NCBI RefSeq assembly: GCF_006968745.1 | Contig: NZ_CP030118.1 | Span: forward strand, 1,314,654 to 1,378,653 | Direction: 5' to 3' | DNA from: Brasilonema sennae CENA114 | GTDB lineage: Bacteria > Cyanobacteriota > Cyanobacteriia > Cyanobacteriales > Nostocaceae | DNA length: 64,000 nucleotides | In this document: in pieces, positions 44,591 through 53,810 of the stretch | How positions within the stretch are numbered: position 1 is the stretch's first letter | How the letters are laid out: each line of letters starts with the position of its first letter | Translations under genes and position numbers: made by a program | Notes under the pieces: generated by a model | What the model was told of the DNA's origin: nothing | Databases searched by the model: none | Seen by the model: the letters and a program-made list of their open reading frames with translations, nothing else

Positions 44591-46474
44591 ATGAACGCTA
44601 ACACACTTGCCAGTAACGACACCAACGCCGATGTCATTCTCTTCAACGGTCGAATTGCCACACAGGACGAGCGCCGCTCCTTTGCTTCCGCTACCGCGAT
44701 TAAAGACGGGCGCTTTGTCGCGGTCGGAACCGACAAAGCGGTGATGTCTCACAAGGGAGCTAATACCAGAGTAATTGATCTGAGTCGTCGCACCGTTATT
44801 CCTGGTCTCAATGATTCTCATATCCACCTAATTCGCGGTGGCCTCAATTACAACCTGGAATTGCGGTGGGATGGCGTACCATCTCTAGCAGACGGCTTAC
44901 GGATGCTGAGAGAACAGGTTGACCGAACGCCTCCAAATCAATGGGTAAGGGTTGTCGGTGGCTGGACTGAGTTTCAGTTTGCCGAACGACGGCTGCCAAC
45001 GCTGGATGAAATTAATCGAATTGCACCCAACACGCCTGTATTTATTCTGCACCTGTATGATCGGGCTCTTCTAAACCGTGCGGCACTCCGAGCAGTTGGG
45101 TACACCAAAGACACTCCGAACCCATTGGGAGGTGAGATCCAACGCGACAGCTACGGGAACCCAACCGGACTGTTAATTGCCAGACCGAATGCCATGATCC
45201 TGTATTCCACCTTGGCGAAAGGTCCGAAACTGCCCTACGACCATCAACTGAATTCCACACGCCACTTCATGCGAGAACTGAATCGCCTCGGCATTACTAG
45301 CGTGATTGATGCTGGAGGTGGGTATCAAAATTATCCTGACGACTATCAAGTGATTGAGGACCTCCACAAACGGGGTGAGCTCACAGTTCGTATTGGCTAT
45401 AACCTGTTCACGCAACGCCCCAAACAGGAACTAGAGGATTTCTCAGGCTGGGCGAAAATTGTTAAGCCGGGTCAGGGTGATGACTTCTATCGCATGAATG
45501 GCGCAGGTGAAATGTTAGTCTTCTCAGCGGCAGATTTTGAAGACTTCCTAGAACCCCGTCCAGATCTAGCTGACTCTTTAGAAACGGAATTGAGGAATGT
45601 TGTGACGCTGCTCGCACAGAATCGCTGGCCATTCCGTCTGCATGCCACTTATGACGAGTCCATCACGCGCTTCTTGAATGTATTTGAGCAAGTCAATCGG
45701 GAAATCCCCTTCAATGGACTGCATTGGTTCTTTGACCATGCTGAAACGATTTCTGAACGCAATCTTGAACGAGTCAAAGCATTAGGCGGTGGCATTGCTA
45801 TTCAACATCGCATGGCATTTCAAGGTGAGTATTTTGTTGATCACTATGGTGAAACTGCTGCTGAACAGACACCTCCGATCGCCCGCATGCTAGAAATGGA
45901 CATCCCAGTGGGAGCTGGAACCGATGCGACGCGAGTGGCTTCCTATAATCCGTTTGTTGCCCTTTACTGGCTCGTTAGCGGTAAGACCGTCGGTGGGACA
46001 GCACTTTACCCAGAGCAGAATCGCCTGATTCGAATGGAGGCACTGCGGCTTTACACGGTGGGCAGTAGTTGGTTCTCATCTGAGGAAGGGCAAAAAGGGG
46101 CAATCTCCCCCGGTCAACTGGCAGATTTAGCAGTGCTGTCCGACGATTTCTTCTCGATTCCAGAACAACGGATTAAGAGTTTGGAATCAGTTCTGACGGT
46201 TGTAGGTGGCAAGATTGTGTACGCAAGTGACGAGTTCCGTGATTTGGATCCGCCGCTGTTGCCCGTGCTGCCTGAGTGGTCGCCCGTTGCAACCTATGGC
46301 GGATATTACTCAACGCCTGCTGTTCCCACTGCTGCAAAAGCCATTCACCTCTGTACTGCCCTATGTAACCACATCCATAAAGTGACCTGTCGCACAGCAT
46401 CCTCTACGCTCAACACCGCTGGCTCTTTGTCTAGCTTCTGGGGTGGTATGGGCTGTGACTGCTTTGCTTTTTAA
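44591..46474 (+). CDS. Amidohydrolase family protein (YtcJ-like)
   Basis: 627 aa. Metal-dependent hydrolase fold: N-terminal beta cap VILFNGRIATQDE, first metal motif DSHIHL (about 76-81), further His in RLHATYDE and WFFDHAE, late Asp in GAGTDA. This matches the amidohydrolase-3 group. GCDCFAF at the end is typical. No signal peptide. Upstream 'TTTTAGGAG' gives a good ribosome site. Substrate unknown, probably a cyclic amide or similar. Confidence 0.9.
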   Translation: MNANTLASNDTNADVILFNGRIATQDERRSFASATAIKDGRFVAVGTDKAVMSHKGANTRVIDLSRRTVIPGLNDSHIHLIRGGLNYNLELRWDGVPSLADGLRMLREQVDRTPPNQWVRVVGGWTEFQFAERRLPTLDEINRIAPNTPVFILHLYDRALLNRAALRAVGYTKDTPNPLGGEIQRDSYGNPTGLLIARPNAMILYSTLAKGPKLPYDHQLNSTRHFMRELNRLGITSVIDAGGGYQNYPDDYQVIEDLHKRGELTVRIGYNLFTQRPKQELEDFSGWAKIVKPGQGDDFYRMNGAGEMLVFSAADFEDFLEPRPDLADSLETELRNVVTLLAQNRWPFRLHATYDESITRFLNVFEQVNREIPFNGLHWFFDHAETISERNLERVKALGGGIAIQHRMAFQGEYFVDHYGETAAEQTPPIARMLEMDIPVGAGTDATRVASYNPFVALYWLVSGKTVGGTALYPEQNRLIRMEALRLYTVGSSWFSSEEGQKGAISPGQLADLAVLSDDFFSIPEQRIKSLESVLTVVGGKIVYASDEFRDLDPPLLPVLPEWSPVATYGGYYSTPAVPTAAKAIHLCTALCNHIHKVTCRTASSTLNTAGSLSSFWGGMGCDCFAF

Positions 46475-46559
46475 AAGCAGGAATGATGAAGGGTGAGATT
46501 TTCATTTTGGAAAGTTGCACATCAGGTTACTTATGGAATGATCTCCTATCAATAGTCCT

Positions 46560-46808
46560 GTGCTGCGGAGCTTGTCGCCACAACCCTCTAACTCCCATTT
46601 GAATGTTGCACTCACCCATGTTGCACAAGAGGTTAGTGAGCTACTTCAGCAATTTCATCTTGCAGTAAAAAGGGACATCAATTCAGTTGAGACGATTTCG
46701 ATTCGAGCAATTGAGCCAGAATACAAGTTCATTCTTGTGAAAAAACTCTATGATTCATCAGTTGAGTCAGGCTCACACGCTAGAGCGTATTTGCAAAGTA
46801 AACATTGA
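46560..46808 (+). CDS. Small protein related to the 60-aa protein at 36294, mosaic 3' end
   Basis: GTG start; 82 aa. Residues about 14-34 (LNVALTHVAQEVSELLQQF) resemble the small protein before the SDR. The 3' end (KKLYDSSVESGS) comes from a sequence also present, non-coding, near 39705. No good ribosome site. Either a degraded copy or a small gene fused to recycled sequence. Confidence 0.4.
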   Translation: MLRSLSPQPSNSHLNVALTHVAQEVSELLQQFHLAVKRDINSVETISIRAIEPEYKFILVKKLYDSSVESGSHARAYLQSKH

Positions 46809-46824
46809 ATGGAGACTTATAGCG

Positions 46825-47019
46825 ATGTCTAAAAATCCAAAAATCGGACTCGAAGGACTGCTTCGTCCAGAAAATAGCATCCTGGTACTGATTGACCACC
46901 AGCCTTATCAGTTTACCAACTTGAACAGCCATGAACCTACGACGATCGTTAACAATGGCGATTTCGCCCCATCAGTACGTGATTCAACAGCACGTGGAAC
47001 AGGCAAATTTCTCCTCTAA
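46825..47019 (+). pseudogene. Truncated copy of the isochorismatase-type hydrolase
   Basis: The leader (from about 46797) and the first 44 or so codons (MSKNPKIGLEGLLRPENSIL onward) are nearly identical to the gene at 41948. Similarity ends after TIVNN; about 20 unrelated codons follow to a stop. The catalytic Lys and Cys are absent. Confidence 0.88.
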
Positions 47020-47070
47020 AATTCACAGATTCTGAACTTGCTCCGATTGTGTAATTGCAAACCTAAACTT

Positions 47071-47460
47071 ATGCTGATCCAAAAACTAAACGACTGTGAA
47101 GAAATTATCGCTGGAGATGGAACTGTTCTGCGCGAACTGCTTCATCCTGACAAACAAGACATCAACTTGCGTTACAGTTTGGCGTATGCGATCTTGCCTG
47201 TTGGCAAAACTTCGATTCCCCATTCTCTAAAGACTTCTGAGGTTTATTACATCATTAGCGGTGTTGGAGAAATGTCGATCGACAGTGAAGTTTGTCGCAT
47301 TGAACCAGGCGATGCGGTTTACATTCCTCCAAATGCAATCCAGTTCCTTCACAACTACGGCGACGAACCCATTGTTTTCGTTTGTCTAGTCGATCCAGCT
47401 TGGCGCAAAGAAGACGAAACGATTTATGCACCTGAAATTGAGGCAACCGCATCACTCTAA
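47071..47460 (+). CDS. Cupin-domain protein
   Basis: 129 aa from the ATG at 47071; a longer TTG start at 47038 is unlikely. Single cupin: motif 1 IPHSLKTSEVYYIISGVGEM has one His and Glu but not the full two-His pattern. Motif 2 is GDAVYIPPNAIQFLHNYG. Metal binding is therefore possible but uncertain. Followed after 17 bp by an NTF2-like gene. Confidence 0.85.
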   Translation: MLIQKLNDCEEIIAGDGTVLRELLHPDKQDINLRYSLAYAILPVGKTSIPHSLKTSEVYYIISGVGEMSIDSEVCRIEPGDAVYIPPNAIQFLHNYGDEPIVFVCLVDPAWRKEDETIYAPEIEATASL

Positions 47461-47477
47461 TCCAATCGCTCAAAACT

Positions 47478-48008
47478 ATGAATTCACAAACAGCTCAAAC
47501 CACCACTGCTGCTGACGAGTCCGCAATCCGTACTTTCCATCATCAGATGATTGATGCTTGGAATCGAGGCAGCGGTGAAGACTTCGCTGCTCCGTTTAGC
47601 GAAACTGCCGATTTCATCGCGTTCGAGGGAACGCATCTCAAGGGTCGAAAAGCGATCGCTGCATTTAATCAGCAAGCTTTCGACACGGTTGTCAACGGAA
47701 CACGCCTGGAGGGTGAGGTGAATTTCGTCCACTTCCTGAATCCTCAACTTGCTCTCATGAACGGAGTTGTCAGGGTAATGCTGCCCGGACAACCCGAAAC
47801 TTCACCGTCACGAGATTCGATGCAGCTATTCGTCGTGATGAAACGTGATGAAGATTGGCGGATTGAAGGGCTACTCAATGCCCGGAAGTTGACGCTAGAA
47901 CGGCAATTTTTCTTGGACGAGTTTGACTCGCTGAGTGAAGAGGCTCAACGTCAAGTAACCGATCTCGTTACAGTTATCAAGCAGGCTTCGCTTCAATCGC
48001 AGGAGTAA
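47478..48008 (+). CDS. NTF2-like (SgcJ/EcaC, SnoaL-fold) protein
   Basis: 176 aa. The start ESAIRTFHHQMIDAWNRGSG and the ADFIAFEGTHLKGR loop are typical of the SgcJ/EcaC branch of the NTF2-like superfamily, small cone-shaped pocket proteins. No signal peptide. Catalytic role not established for the branch. Confidence 0.85.
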   Translation: MNSQTAQTTTAADESAIRTFHHQMIDAWNRGSGEDFAAPFSETADFIAFEGTHLKGRKAIAAFNQQAFDTVVNGTRLEGEVNFVHFLNPQLALMNGVVRVMLPGQPETSPSRDSMQLFVVMKRDEDWRIEGLLNARKLTLERQFFLDEFDSLSEEAQRQVTDLVTVIKQASLQSQE

Positions 48009-48127
48009 ACAAAGAATTCGGCAACGATCGCGAATGAAATAAGAATCTGAAAGCAATCAAGCAGTTTCACTCATTACACTTCGGGTAGATAGAACATTAC
48101 ACAACCACAAGCCGCAAGAGATTTCTA

Positions 48128-48421
48128 ATGAACCGAAAGATTCTTCCAACCACAATCATAACCACAATCACGATCGCAATCACGATTCTGTTCGGCGTAC
48201 TGTTACCGTTCAATTTTCCATCCTTGGCTCAAGTCAGTCCACAAGTGATTCCCAGAGTCGAAGCGATCGAAAGTTCCGAGGGGATTCCACCCAGCTACCG
48301 TTTAGTCATTAGCCGACCTCAAGACAATGTTTATGTTTTCTGTCCCACTAACTTCGAGCCACAGTTGAACTATCTGCGAAATGTGAAGGCGATTCAATGT
48401 CAGCCGTTTACCAGTCCTTAG
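48128..48421 (+). CDS. Small secreted hypothetical protein
   Basis: 97 aa. A Thr/Ile-rich signal peptide ends near SLAQVS (about 35). The remaining 60 residues are beta-type with two Cys (FCPTNF, IQCQPF) that could form a disulfide. No family recognised. CAAGAG upstream is a weak ribosome site. Confidence 0.65.
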   Translation: MNRKILPTTIITTITIAITILFGVLLPFNFPSLAQVSPQVIPRVEAIESSEGIPPSYRLVISRPQDNVYVFCPTNFEPQLNYLRNVKAIQCQPFTSP

Positions 48422-48457
48422 AAATAAGTTCTGAATTGTAATGAACAGAGGAACACC

Positions 48458-48859
48458 ATGAATAAGCCTGAGTTTTTTATCACTCCCGGTTATGGGGAAT
48501 ATATGCTGAATAAATTGCATTACTCGCAAGCAGTAAAAATTGGCGATCGAGTGGAGACATCCGGACAAGGCGGCTGGGATGACAATCTGCAAATTCCCGA
48601 ATCACTCGCAGACGAGATTGCTCAAGCATTTCAGAACGTAGAGCGAACCTTAGCGACTGCTGGTGCGAGTTGGGAGCATGTTGTTCACGTTAATTCTTAT
48701 CATGTTGACGGGTTTCCCCCAGAGGTGAACGAGGTGATGGTCAGGCTATTTCATCATTATATGCCCGAGCGCGCCCCAATTTGGACAGCGGTAGGAGTCG
48801 CGGCGCTTGCACTACCAGCGATGCGGATCGAAATCCGCGTGACTGCAATTGTTCCGTGA
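48458..48859 (+). CDS. RidA/YjgF family protein
   Basis: 133 aa. The family core includes YSQAVKIGDRVETSGQGG, the helix VERTLATAGASWEHVV and the C-terminal active-site Arg in MRIEIRVTAI. RidA proteins hydrolyse reactive enamines/imines made by PLP enzymes. Fits the detoxification theme of the cluster. Preceded by GAGGA. Confidence 0.9.
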   Translation: MNKPEFFITPGYGEYMLNKLHYSQAVKIGDRVETSGQGGWDDNLQIPESLADEIAQAFQNVERTLATAGASWEHVVHVNSYHVDGFPPEVNEVMVRLFHHYMPERAPIWTAVGVAALALPAMRIEIRVTAIVP

Positions 48860-48925
48860 GCTTTGCATCAATGGTAGCAGAAACCGCTTCGTTAAAGCAT
48901 CCACTTGAACAGAGGAGAGATTGAG

Positions 48926-49303
48926 ATGTCAGAGAACAATAAAGCAATCTTAGCAGCGGCAAACGCGGCGATCGCCCAAGGCAACTATGAAGGATTCTTG
49001 TCGTTCTGCGCCGACGACACGAAATGGACATTCGTTGGCGACAAGACATTGAACGGAAAAGATGCCGTTCGTCAATGGATGGCAACAGAGTATGTGGAAC
49101 CACCTTTGAATATCGTCGCGAACTTAATCGCTGAGGGGGATGTCGTCACGGCACTGGGCAACATCACTCTGAAGGACAAAGACGGGAAGGCCTCTGATTA
49201 CTCGTACTGCGACATCTGGCGCTTTCGTGGCGACAAGATTGTCGAATTAAGGGCTTTCGTCATCAAAACCGAAATCAAGGATGAAACCAGCAGCGCGGCG
49301 TAA
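48926..49303 (+). CDS. NTF2-like/SnoaL-fold protein
   Basis: 125 aa from the ATG at 48926, preceded by GAGGAGAG; an upstream in-frame start at 48905 is less likely. Pattern KWTFVGDKTLNGKDAVRQWM is typical of the SnoaL-like group. Related small pocket proteins lie on both sides. Confidence 0.85.
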   Translation: MSENNKAILAAANAAIAQGNYEGFLSFCADDTKWTFVGDKTLNGKDAVRQWMATEYVEPPLNIVANLIAEGDVVTALGNITLKDKDGKASDYSYCDIWRFRGDKIVELRAFVIKTEIKDETSSAA

Positions 49304-49557
49304 ATAAATTGACGCGAACCCGATTTGTAATGGACGCAGCATACCGCTGAGGTCTTCCCCACAGCGGATCGGTCTAGCCTGCCGTCATCATTCCGTCGTT
49401 GTCAACCTGCCCACGGTTCCGGTGATGGTATCCTTCGTGTGATGCGTCGGACAGACGCGCAACTCGTAAGAATTCAACGAATCATTGTAAGAATCACCAA
49501 AGAAATTAAGCATTGGAATCAATACAGTTGAGATAGAAAGAACCAGGAGCATCTAAC
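49304..49557. other. GC-rich spacer
   Basis: 254 bp, no gene seen. More GC-rich than the surroundings in the first 140 bases, which may mark a junction of acquired DNA. Confidence 0.4.
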
Positions 49558-50151
49558 ATGGTCAAAGAGCAAACAGTAGACAAACAAGCAAATGTACAGG
49601 CAACCTCCAATCTGACACCTGCTCAGGAAGCCTTGCAAGCACTCTGGGATGAGCATCTGCGGCTTGAGTTTGACGCTCACAACACTGAAGATACTCTCGC
49701 CACGATGGTTGAGGATGCTTACGTTAACGACATTCCGGTAATGACTGGGGGAGTAGGGAAACCGGCACTGCGTGAGTTTTATTCCAAGTACTTCATTCCA
49801 CAGATGCCGCCGGACATGGAGCTGACTCCGGTCTCGCGCACAATCGGGACCAATCAACTCGTCGATGAAATGCTAGTTAAGTTCACTCATACCATCCAGA
49901 TGGACTGGATGCTACCTGGCATTGCTCCGACTCTTAAACGGGTTGAAGTGGCAGTAGTAGCGATTGTCCAGTTCCGTGATGGCAAGCTAGCCCATGAACA
50001 CATCTATTGGGATCAGGCAAGTGTATTGGTTCAACTCGGCATGCTCGATCCGAGTACACTGCCCGTTGTAGGGGTTGACAGTGCGCGCAAGGTACTCGAT
50101 CCGAGCTTGCCCTCAAACGCATTGATCGATCGTGCCAGCGATCGCGACTAA
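49558..50151 (+). CDS. SnoaL/NTF2-like protein
   Basis: 197 aa. Helical start followed by an NTF2-like fold: HLRLEFDAHNTEDTLATMVE, GVGKPALREFYSKYFIPQMP, and the late strand AIVQFRDGKLAHEHIYWDQA. Such proteins often accompany dienelactone hydrolases or isochorismatases. Pocket residues suggest a small-molecule ligand; not assignable. Confidence 0.85.
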   Translation: MVKEQTVDKQANVQATSNLTPAQEALQALWDEHLRLEFDAHNTEDTLATMVEDAYVNDIPVMTGGVGKPALREFYSKYFIPQMPPDMELTPVSRTIGTNQLVDEMLVKFTHTIQMDWMLPGIAPTLKRVEVAVVAIVQFRDGKLAHEHIYWDQASVLVQLGMLDPSTLPVVGVDSARKVLDPSLPSNALIDRASDRD

Positions 50152-50313
50152 GTGTAAAAGCCAGCAAATATCAATGCCCAAACCCGCCATTTTGCAACCA
50201 GGCTCGTACTCATCCTGGTTGTAGGAGGCGCTTCTTATTGCTGGCTCCTACACGTATTGCTCATTGAGTTTTTGACAAAGTGACACAGCCATTCATAACA
50301 AGAGGTAACTATC

Positions 50314-51145
50314 ATGATGCTGAAAGACAAAGTTGCTTTGGTGACTGGCGGAACATCGGGCATCGGTCGAGCAACTGCGTTAGCGAAGCTTAACGAAGTT
50401 ATCGCCTCCGGTGCTGCGGGTGCCAAAGTGCTCTTCTCGGACATACGCGGTGTAGAAGGTGAAGAAACTGCTGATTTGATTCGCGAGACTGGGGCGGAAT
50501 GCTTGTTCGTGAAATCAGATGTATCGAGTGAGGCGGATGTCCGGGAATTGGTGCAGAAAGCGATAAGCTGGGTACAGCTTGCGCTTCGCGAACGCCACCT
50601 ACGGCAGACTCGATTGTGCCTTTAACAATGCTGGCATCGATCTTGCTGTTAAACCACTGCACGAACAATCGATCGAGAATTTTGACCAGATCGTGTCAAT
50701 CAATGCACGAGGGGTATTTCTGTGCATGAAATATGAAATTCAACAGATGTTAACTCAGGGCGCAGGCGCGATCGTGAACAATTCATCAACGAATGGTCTC
50801 GTTGCGCTTCCAGGAATCTCTCCCTACGTTGCTAGCAAACACGCAGTGATGGGGCTGACACGATAGCGAAGCGCTGCTGCGAAGCGCAGATCGGCAGCTC
50901 TCGACTATGCCAAACACGGCATTCCGATTAATGCCGTCAATCCTGGCCCGATTGCGACCGATCTAATGGCTCGTAGTGCTGAGCAGATAGGCATCACATT
51001 TGATGATTTAGGAACGATGGTTCCGATGGGTCGGATCGGTCAGGCAACAGAAATTGCTCAAGCGGTTGTGTTTCTCTGCTCTGATGCTGCCAGCTATATT
51101 ACGGGACAACCTTTAGCGATCGATGGTGGATATACAGCAAGTTGA
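50314..51145 (+). pseudogene. SDR gene broken by three tiny insertions
   Basis: Removing about 21 bp (50386-50406), 28 bp (about 50566-50596) and 27 bp (50865-50891) restores a complete 252-aa-type SDR: TGGTSGIGRA, YGRLDCAFNNAG, active site YVASK, GLTRSAALDYAKHG, ITGQPLAIDGGYT. The first insert is in frame, the second shifts frame, and the third brings in a TAG. As it stands no full product can be made. Close relative of the SDR at 36473. Confidence 0.88.
50865..50891. repeat. 27-bp palindromic element in the SDR pseudogene
   Basis: Same length, same ending (GAGCGCAGAT versus GAAGCGCAGAT) and same CGAT/CG junction as the insert at 25387-25413. Excision restores ACACGATCGGCA and the reading frame. 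Confidence 0.6.
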
Positions 51146-51203
51146 TTGAAACAGTTCTATCTAGAACATAAAACTATAGCCCTCTACACACAAGGATATG
51201 GCG

Positions 51204-52148
51204 ATGCGTAGACTCGTGACTTCACCAGATGCCGTTGGCAACCTCACCTTTCAAGACACTGAAGTTCCTACTCCGAAGGCCAACGAGTGCTTGATTCGCG
51301 TCAAGGCATTTTCGATGAATCGGGGCGAACTTAAGCGATCGCAAAATGACCCACTTGGCACTCCAATTGGCTGGGATGTCGTTGGTGTTGTTGAACAAAC
51401 AGCACAGGACGGTAGTGGTCCACCCACAGGGACAAAAATTGTCGCCCTCTCCATCCGCTCGGAAGGCTGGGCAGAATATGTAGCAATTTCGACTCGCTTT
51501 CTGGCTATCATTCCCCAGAGCGTATCATATACCGATGCCGCCACACTGCCCGTCGCGGGGTTAACAGCACTGTATGCAGTGGAAAAGGGATCTCGTTTAC
51601 TAGGAAGTCGGGTGCTGATCACAGGGGCAACAGGGGGAGTGGGACTCTTCGCCATGCAGCTTGCTCGGATGATGGGAGCCAGCGTCGTTGCCCAAATTCG
51701 TCAGCCAGCGCAAGAAGCATTTGTGCGAGATTACGGCGCGGATGAAGTGGTGATGACCGAAACCGGGCAAGAAGCCAAGCAGTTCGCGCCTTATCGACTG
51801 ATTGTCGATGGAGTAGGAGGTGAATTGGTCGGGAAGCTAACTGCGTTTTTGGCTCAAGGAGGCACCTGCGTTTGTTATGGCAGTAGTAGCGGCAACGAGA
51901 TGAAGCTGTCCCTGGCAGACTTCTATTCCGAAAATGGAGGACAGCGCACGCTTTACGGGTTCACGCTGTACACCGAAGTAGAGCTGGAAAGTGCTAGTTC
52001 TGGGCTGGCTCGTCTGCTGAGGTTAGTTGAGCAGGGGCGGCTCAAAACGCATATTGATCGAGCAGTTTCATGGCGTGAAGCAGACGTTACGTCGGCTGAT
52101 TTGATCGGGCGCAGATTTTCAGGTAAGGCTGTGCTGCATGTGGACTAA
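51204..52148 (+). CDS. MDR oxidoreductase (zinc-independent)
   Basis: 314 aa from the second ATG (51204), which has AAGGA 8 nt upstream; the first ATG at 51198 is too close to it. Medium-chain reductase: ITGATGGVGLFAMQLARMMG nucleotide-binding motif, AATLPVAGLTALYA, and the strand RLIVDGVGGELVG. No zinc-ligand Cys cluster. Different subgroup from the gene at 38538. Last intact enzyme of the run. Confidence 0.9.
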   Translation: MRRLVTSPDAVGNLTFQDTEVPTPKANECLIRVKAFSMNRGELKRSQNDPLGTPIGWDVVGVVEQTAQDGSGPPTGTKIVALSIRSEGWAEYVAISTRFLAIIPQSVSYTDAATLPVAGLTALYAVEKGSRLLGSRVLITGATGGVGLFAMQLARMMGASVVAQIRQPAQEAFVRDYGADEVVMTETGQEAKQFAPYRLIVDGVGGELVGKLTAFLAQGGTCVCYGSSSGNEMKLSLADFYSENGGQRTLYGFTLYTEVELESASSGLARLLRLVEQGRLKTHIDRAVSWREADVTSADLIGRRFSGKAVLHVD

Positions 52149-52222
52149 TTGTTGTTCATCGGCTGAGTCATGTCAGCCACATAGGAATAGATTATCGCTG
52201 AGCTTTATTTACAAAGAATGAA

Positions 52223-52588
52223 ATGAAACGATTTACTTCGTTTACTTTCCTGTATCTCGCGCTGGGAGTTTGTCTAACGGCGATCGCGCTTGGATACCCA
52301 AACCTGAGTTCGAGTCTTCAAACAAACTTGTTGATCAGTGCAGGAGCGTCCTACATCGTCTGCTTCCTCAGCACCTTCTCATTTTGGCGTGAGATGACAA
52401 TCCGTGTCTATCGCAGACAGAATTCAGTCGTAATTCTCCCCTGGTTGGTGATTGGATTCAATATTATTTGGATGATCTGGGAGGTTCAAAGTCAGAACTG
52501 GACGAGTGGCTCAAGCTATGGGTGGAGTTTTAGCGGTTCGCAGCGCGTTGCGGTGAGACCAGTGCTGCAGGAGGGTTTCCCTCCGTAG
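52223..52588 (+). CDS. Small membrane protein with a C-terminus made by a repeat
   Basis: 121 aa with three hydrophobic segments (about 6-24, 33-51, 70-87). From about residue 104 (GSQRVAVRPVLQEGFPP) the coding sequence is a dispersed GC-rich repeat starting at 52535, so the natural end of the protein was probably replaced. Weak ribosome site (AAAGAATGAA). Family not recognised. Confidence 0.55.
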   Translation: MKRFTSFTFLYLALGVCLTAIALGYPNLSSSLQTNLLISAGASYIVCFLSTFSFWREMTIRVYRRQNSVVILPWLVIGFNIIWMIWEVQSQNWTSGSSYGWSFSGSQRVAVRPVLQEGFPP

Positions 52589-52646
52589 GCATCTGGCGAA
52601 CCCGAAGGGGGGTTCCCCCCGTTGTAGCGACTGCGAACCCGAAGGG
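52535..52646. repeat. GC-rich dispersed repeat with hairpins
   Basis: Contains GGAGGGTTTCCCTCC, GGGGGGTTCCCCCC and two copies of GCGAACCCGAAGGG. This type of short modular repeat is common in Nostocales genomes. It joins the membrane protein to a transposase relic. Confidence 0.75.
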
Positions 52647-52648
52647 CG

Positions 52649-52792
52649 ATTGGTACTCCTACCTCTGCACCTAAACCTCGGGGAAAATCCCTTGGGTGGA
52701 CACCAGGTAAAGCCCGTACCCGTAGAATCCGTTATCCAATTGTTAAAAAGACTGCAACAAAGCCTCTGAAAGAGCAACAAAAATCTGCTTAA
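52649..52792 (+). pseudogene. C-terminal tail of a transposase
   Basis: 47 codons ending in TAA: SAPKPRGKSLGWTPGKARTR, then RYPIVKK and a Lys-rich end. Basic PRGKS-G-x-P-G tails of this kind end several cyanobacterial transposases. No upstream coding part remains. Confidence 0.6.
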
Positions 52793-52999
52793 TCTCAAAT
52801 ATCTTTATCTTTGAAGCTTGTGTTTTATTAACTCAGCCCTACTGGGTCGTTTCTTATTGCTTAGTCTAAACTCCAGTAACCGCAGATAACCCTCTATTTT
52901 TTGACACCAGTACATTCCCGCCTTCGTCCTAGTACAAAATAACTATTTTTTGGCGATCGCCTGCTTTTAGTCTAAACACCAGTTGTTTAATAACAAAGC

Positions 53000-53030
53000 A
53001 AAAAACCACCTACATTTTCTTTAGGTGGGT
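53000..53030 (-). terminator. Rho-independent terminator of the DUF4079 gene
   Basis: On the minus strand CCACCTA (7 bp) pairs with TAGGTGG around a 9-base loop and is followed by TTTTTT. It lies about 50 bp after the stop at 53076. Confidence 0.8.
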
Positions 53031-53075
53031 ATTGATTTGTGGCATTGTATTAAACTTCTTTTATAAGCAAATGTA

Positions 53076-53810
53076 TCAAGGTTTTTGAGGGAAAGAAGGT
53101 GCCTGAATTATGCAGGGTTTAGTGTCACATTTTTGCTTATAAAGCATATTGACATAGGATTCTTGCCAAGTGAGGGGAATTTCCAACAATGACAGTGTTC
53201 CTGTAATTCCCAATCCCAGAAAGATTAAAAGGGCAATGCAATTCAAAGCGATGTGAACCTTACGCCAGCGATTTTTCTTGTCTTTATAGATTTCTGGCAA
53301 AATTGCTAAAGAAAAAATCATCAACAGGGCGGCGATTAACCCATAGTAGTAATGAGAGATATACCACTGATTAGTTTTGCGATAAACACCATCCTGACAA
53401 CCAAGTACCACTAAACCCATCCCAGTTAGAGTAGCAAATATAGCACGCCAATTTCGTTCTCTTGTTTGATAGAGTAGAATCAAGGAAGCAAGAGTAGCAG
53501 CAAATAATAGTCCAATAAAGATGACTTGAAAGGGTGTTTTAGTCCAAATATTTTTGTCTACAATTTTACTAAAAATAGCGTAAGCTAGAGCTATTAAAAC
53601 AATTCCTACAACACCACCTGTCAAATAGCGACCTAGCTGGACATGCTCCTGTCCTGCAACTGGGGTAATTTTACTTTTACCCGTTGCCTTAGTTTCCAAT
53701 CGGCGCTGACGAGTCTGTAAAGCGCGGTTGACGACAATACCGATTAAAGGGAAGACGACAATCACAGCGATCGCTGGATGCAACAGCAAAATCGCATCTC
53801 TCAATTCCAT
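53076..53810 (-). CDS. DUF4079 family membrane protein
   Basis: 244 aa with about six hydrophobic segments. The start LRDAILLLHPAIAVIVVFPL and the later YISHYYYGLIAALLMIF, with conserved His residues (LLHP, SHYYYG, KVHIALN), fit DUF4079, a cyanobacterial/plant family resembling cytochrome b561-type haem-binding helices. Function not settled. Single gene with its own terminator. Confidence 0.85.
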   Translation of the reverse strand: MELRDAILLLHPAIAVIVVFPLIGIVVNRALQTRQRRLETKATGKSKITPVAGQEHVQLGRYLTGGVVGIVLIALAYAIFSKIVDKNIWTKTPFQVIFIGLLFAATLASLILLYQTRERNWRAIFATLTGMGLVVLGCQDGVYRKTNQWYISHYYYGLIAALLMIFSLAILPEIYKDKKNRWRKVHIALNCIALLIFLGLGITGTLSLLEIPLTWQESYVNMLYKQKCDTKPCIIQAPSFPQKP

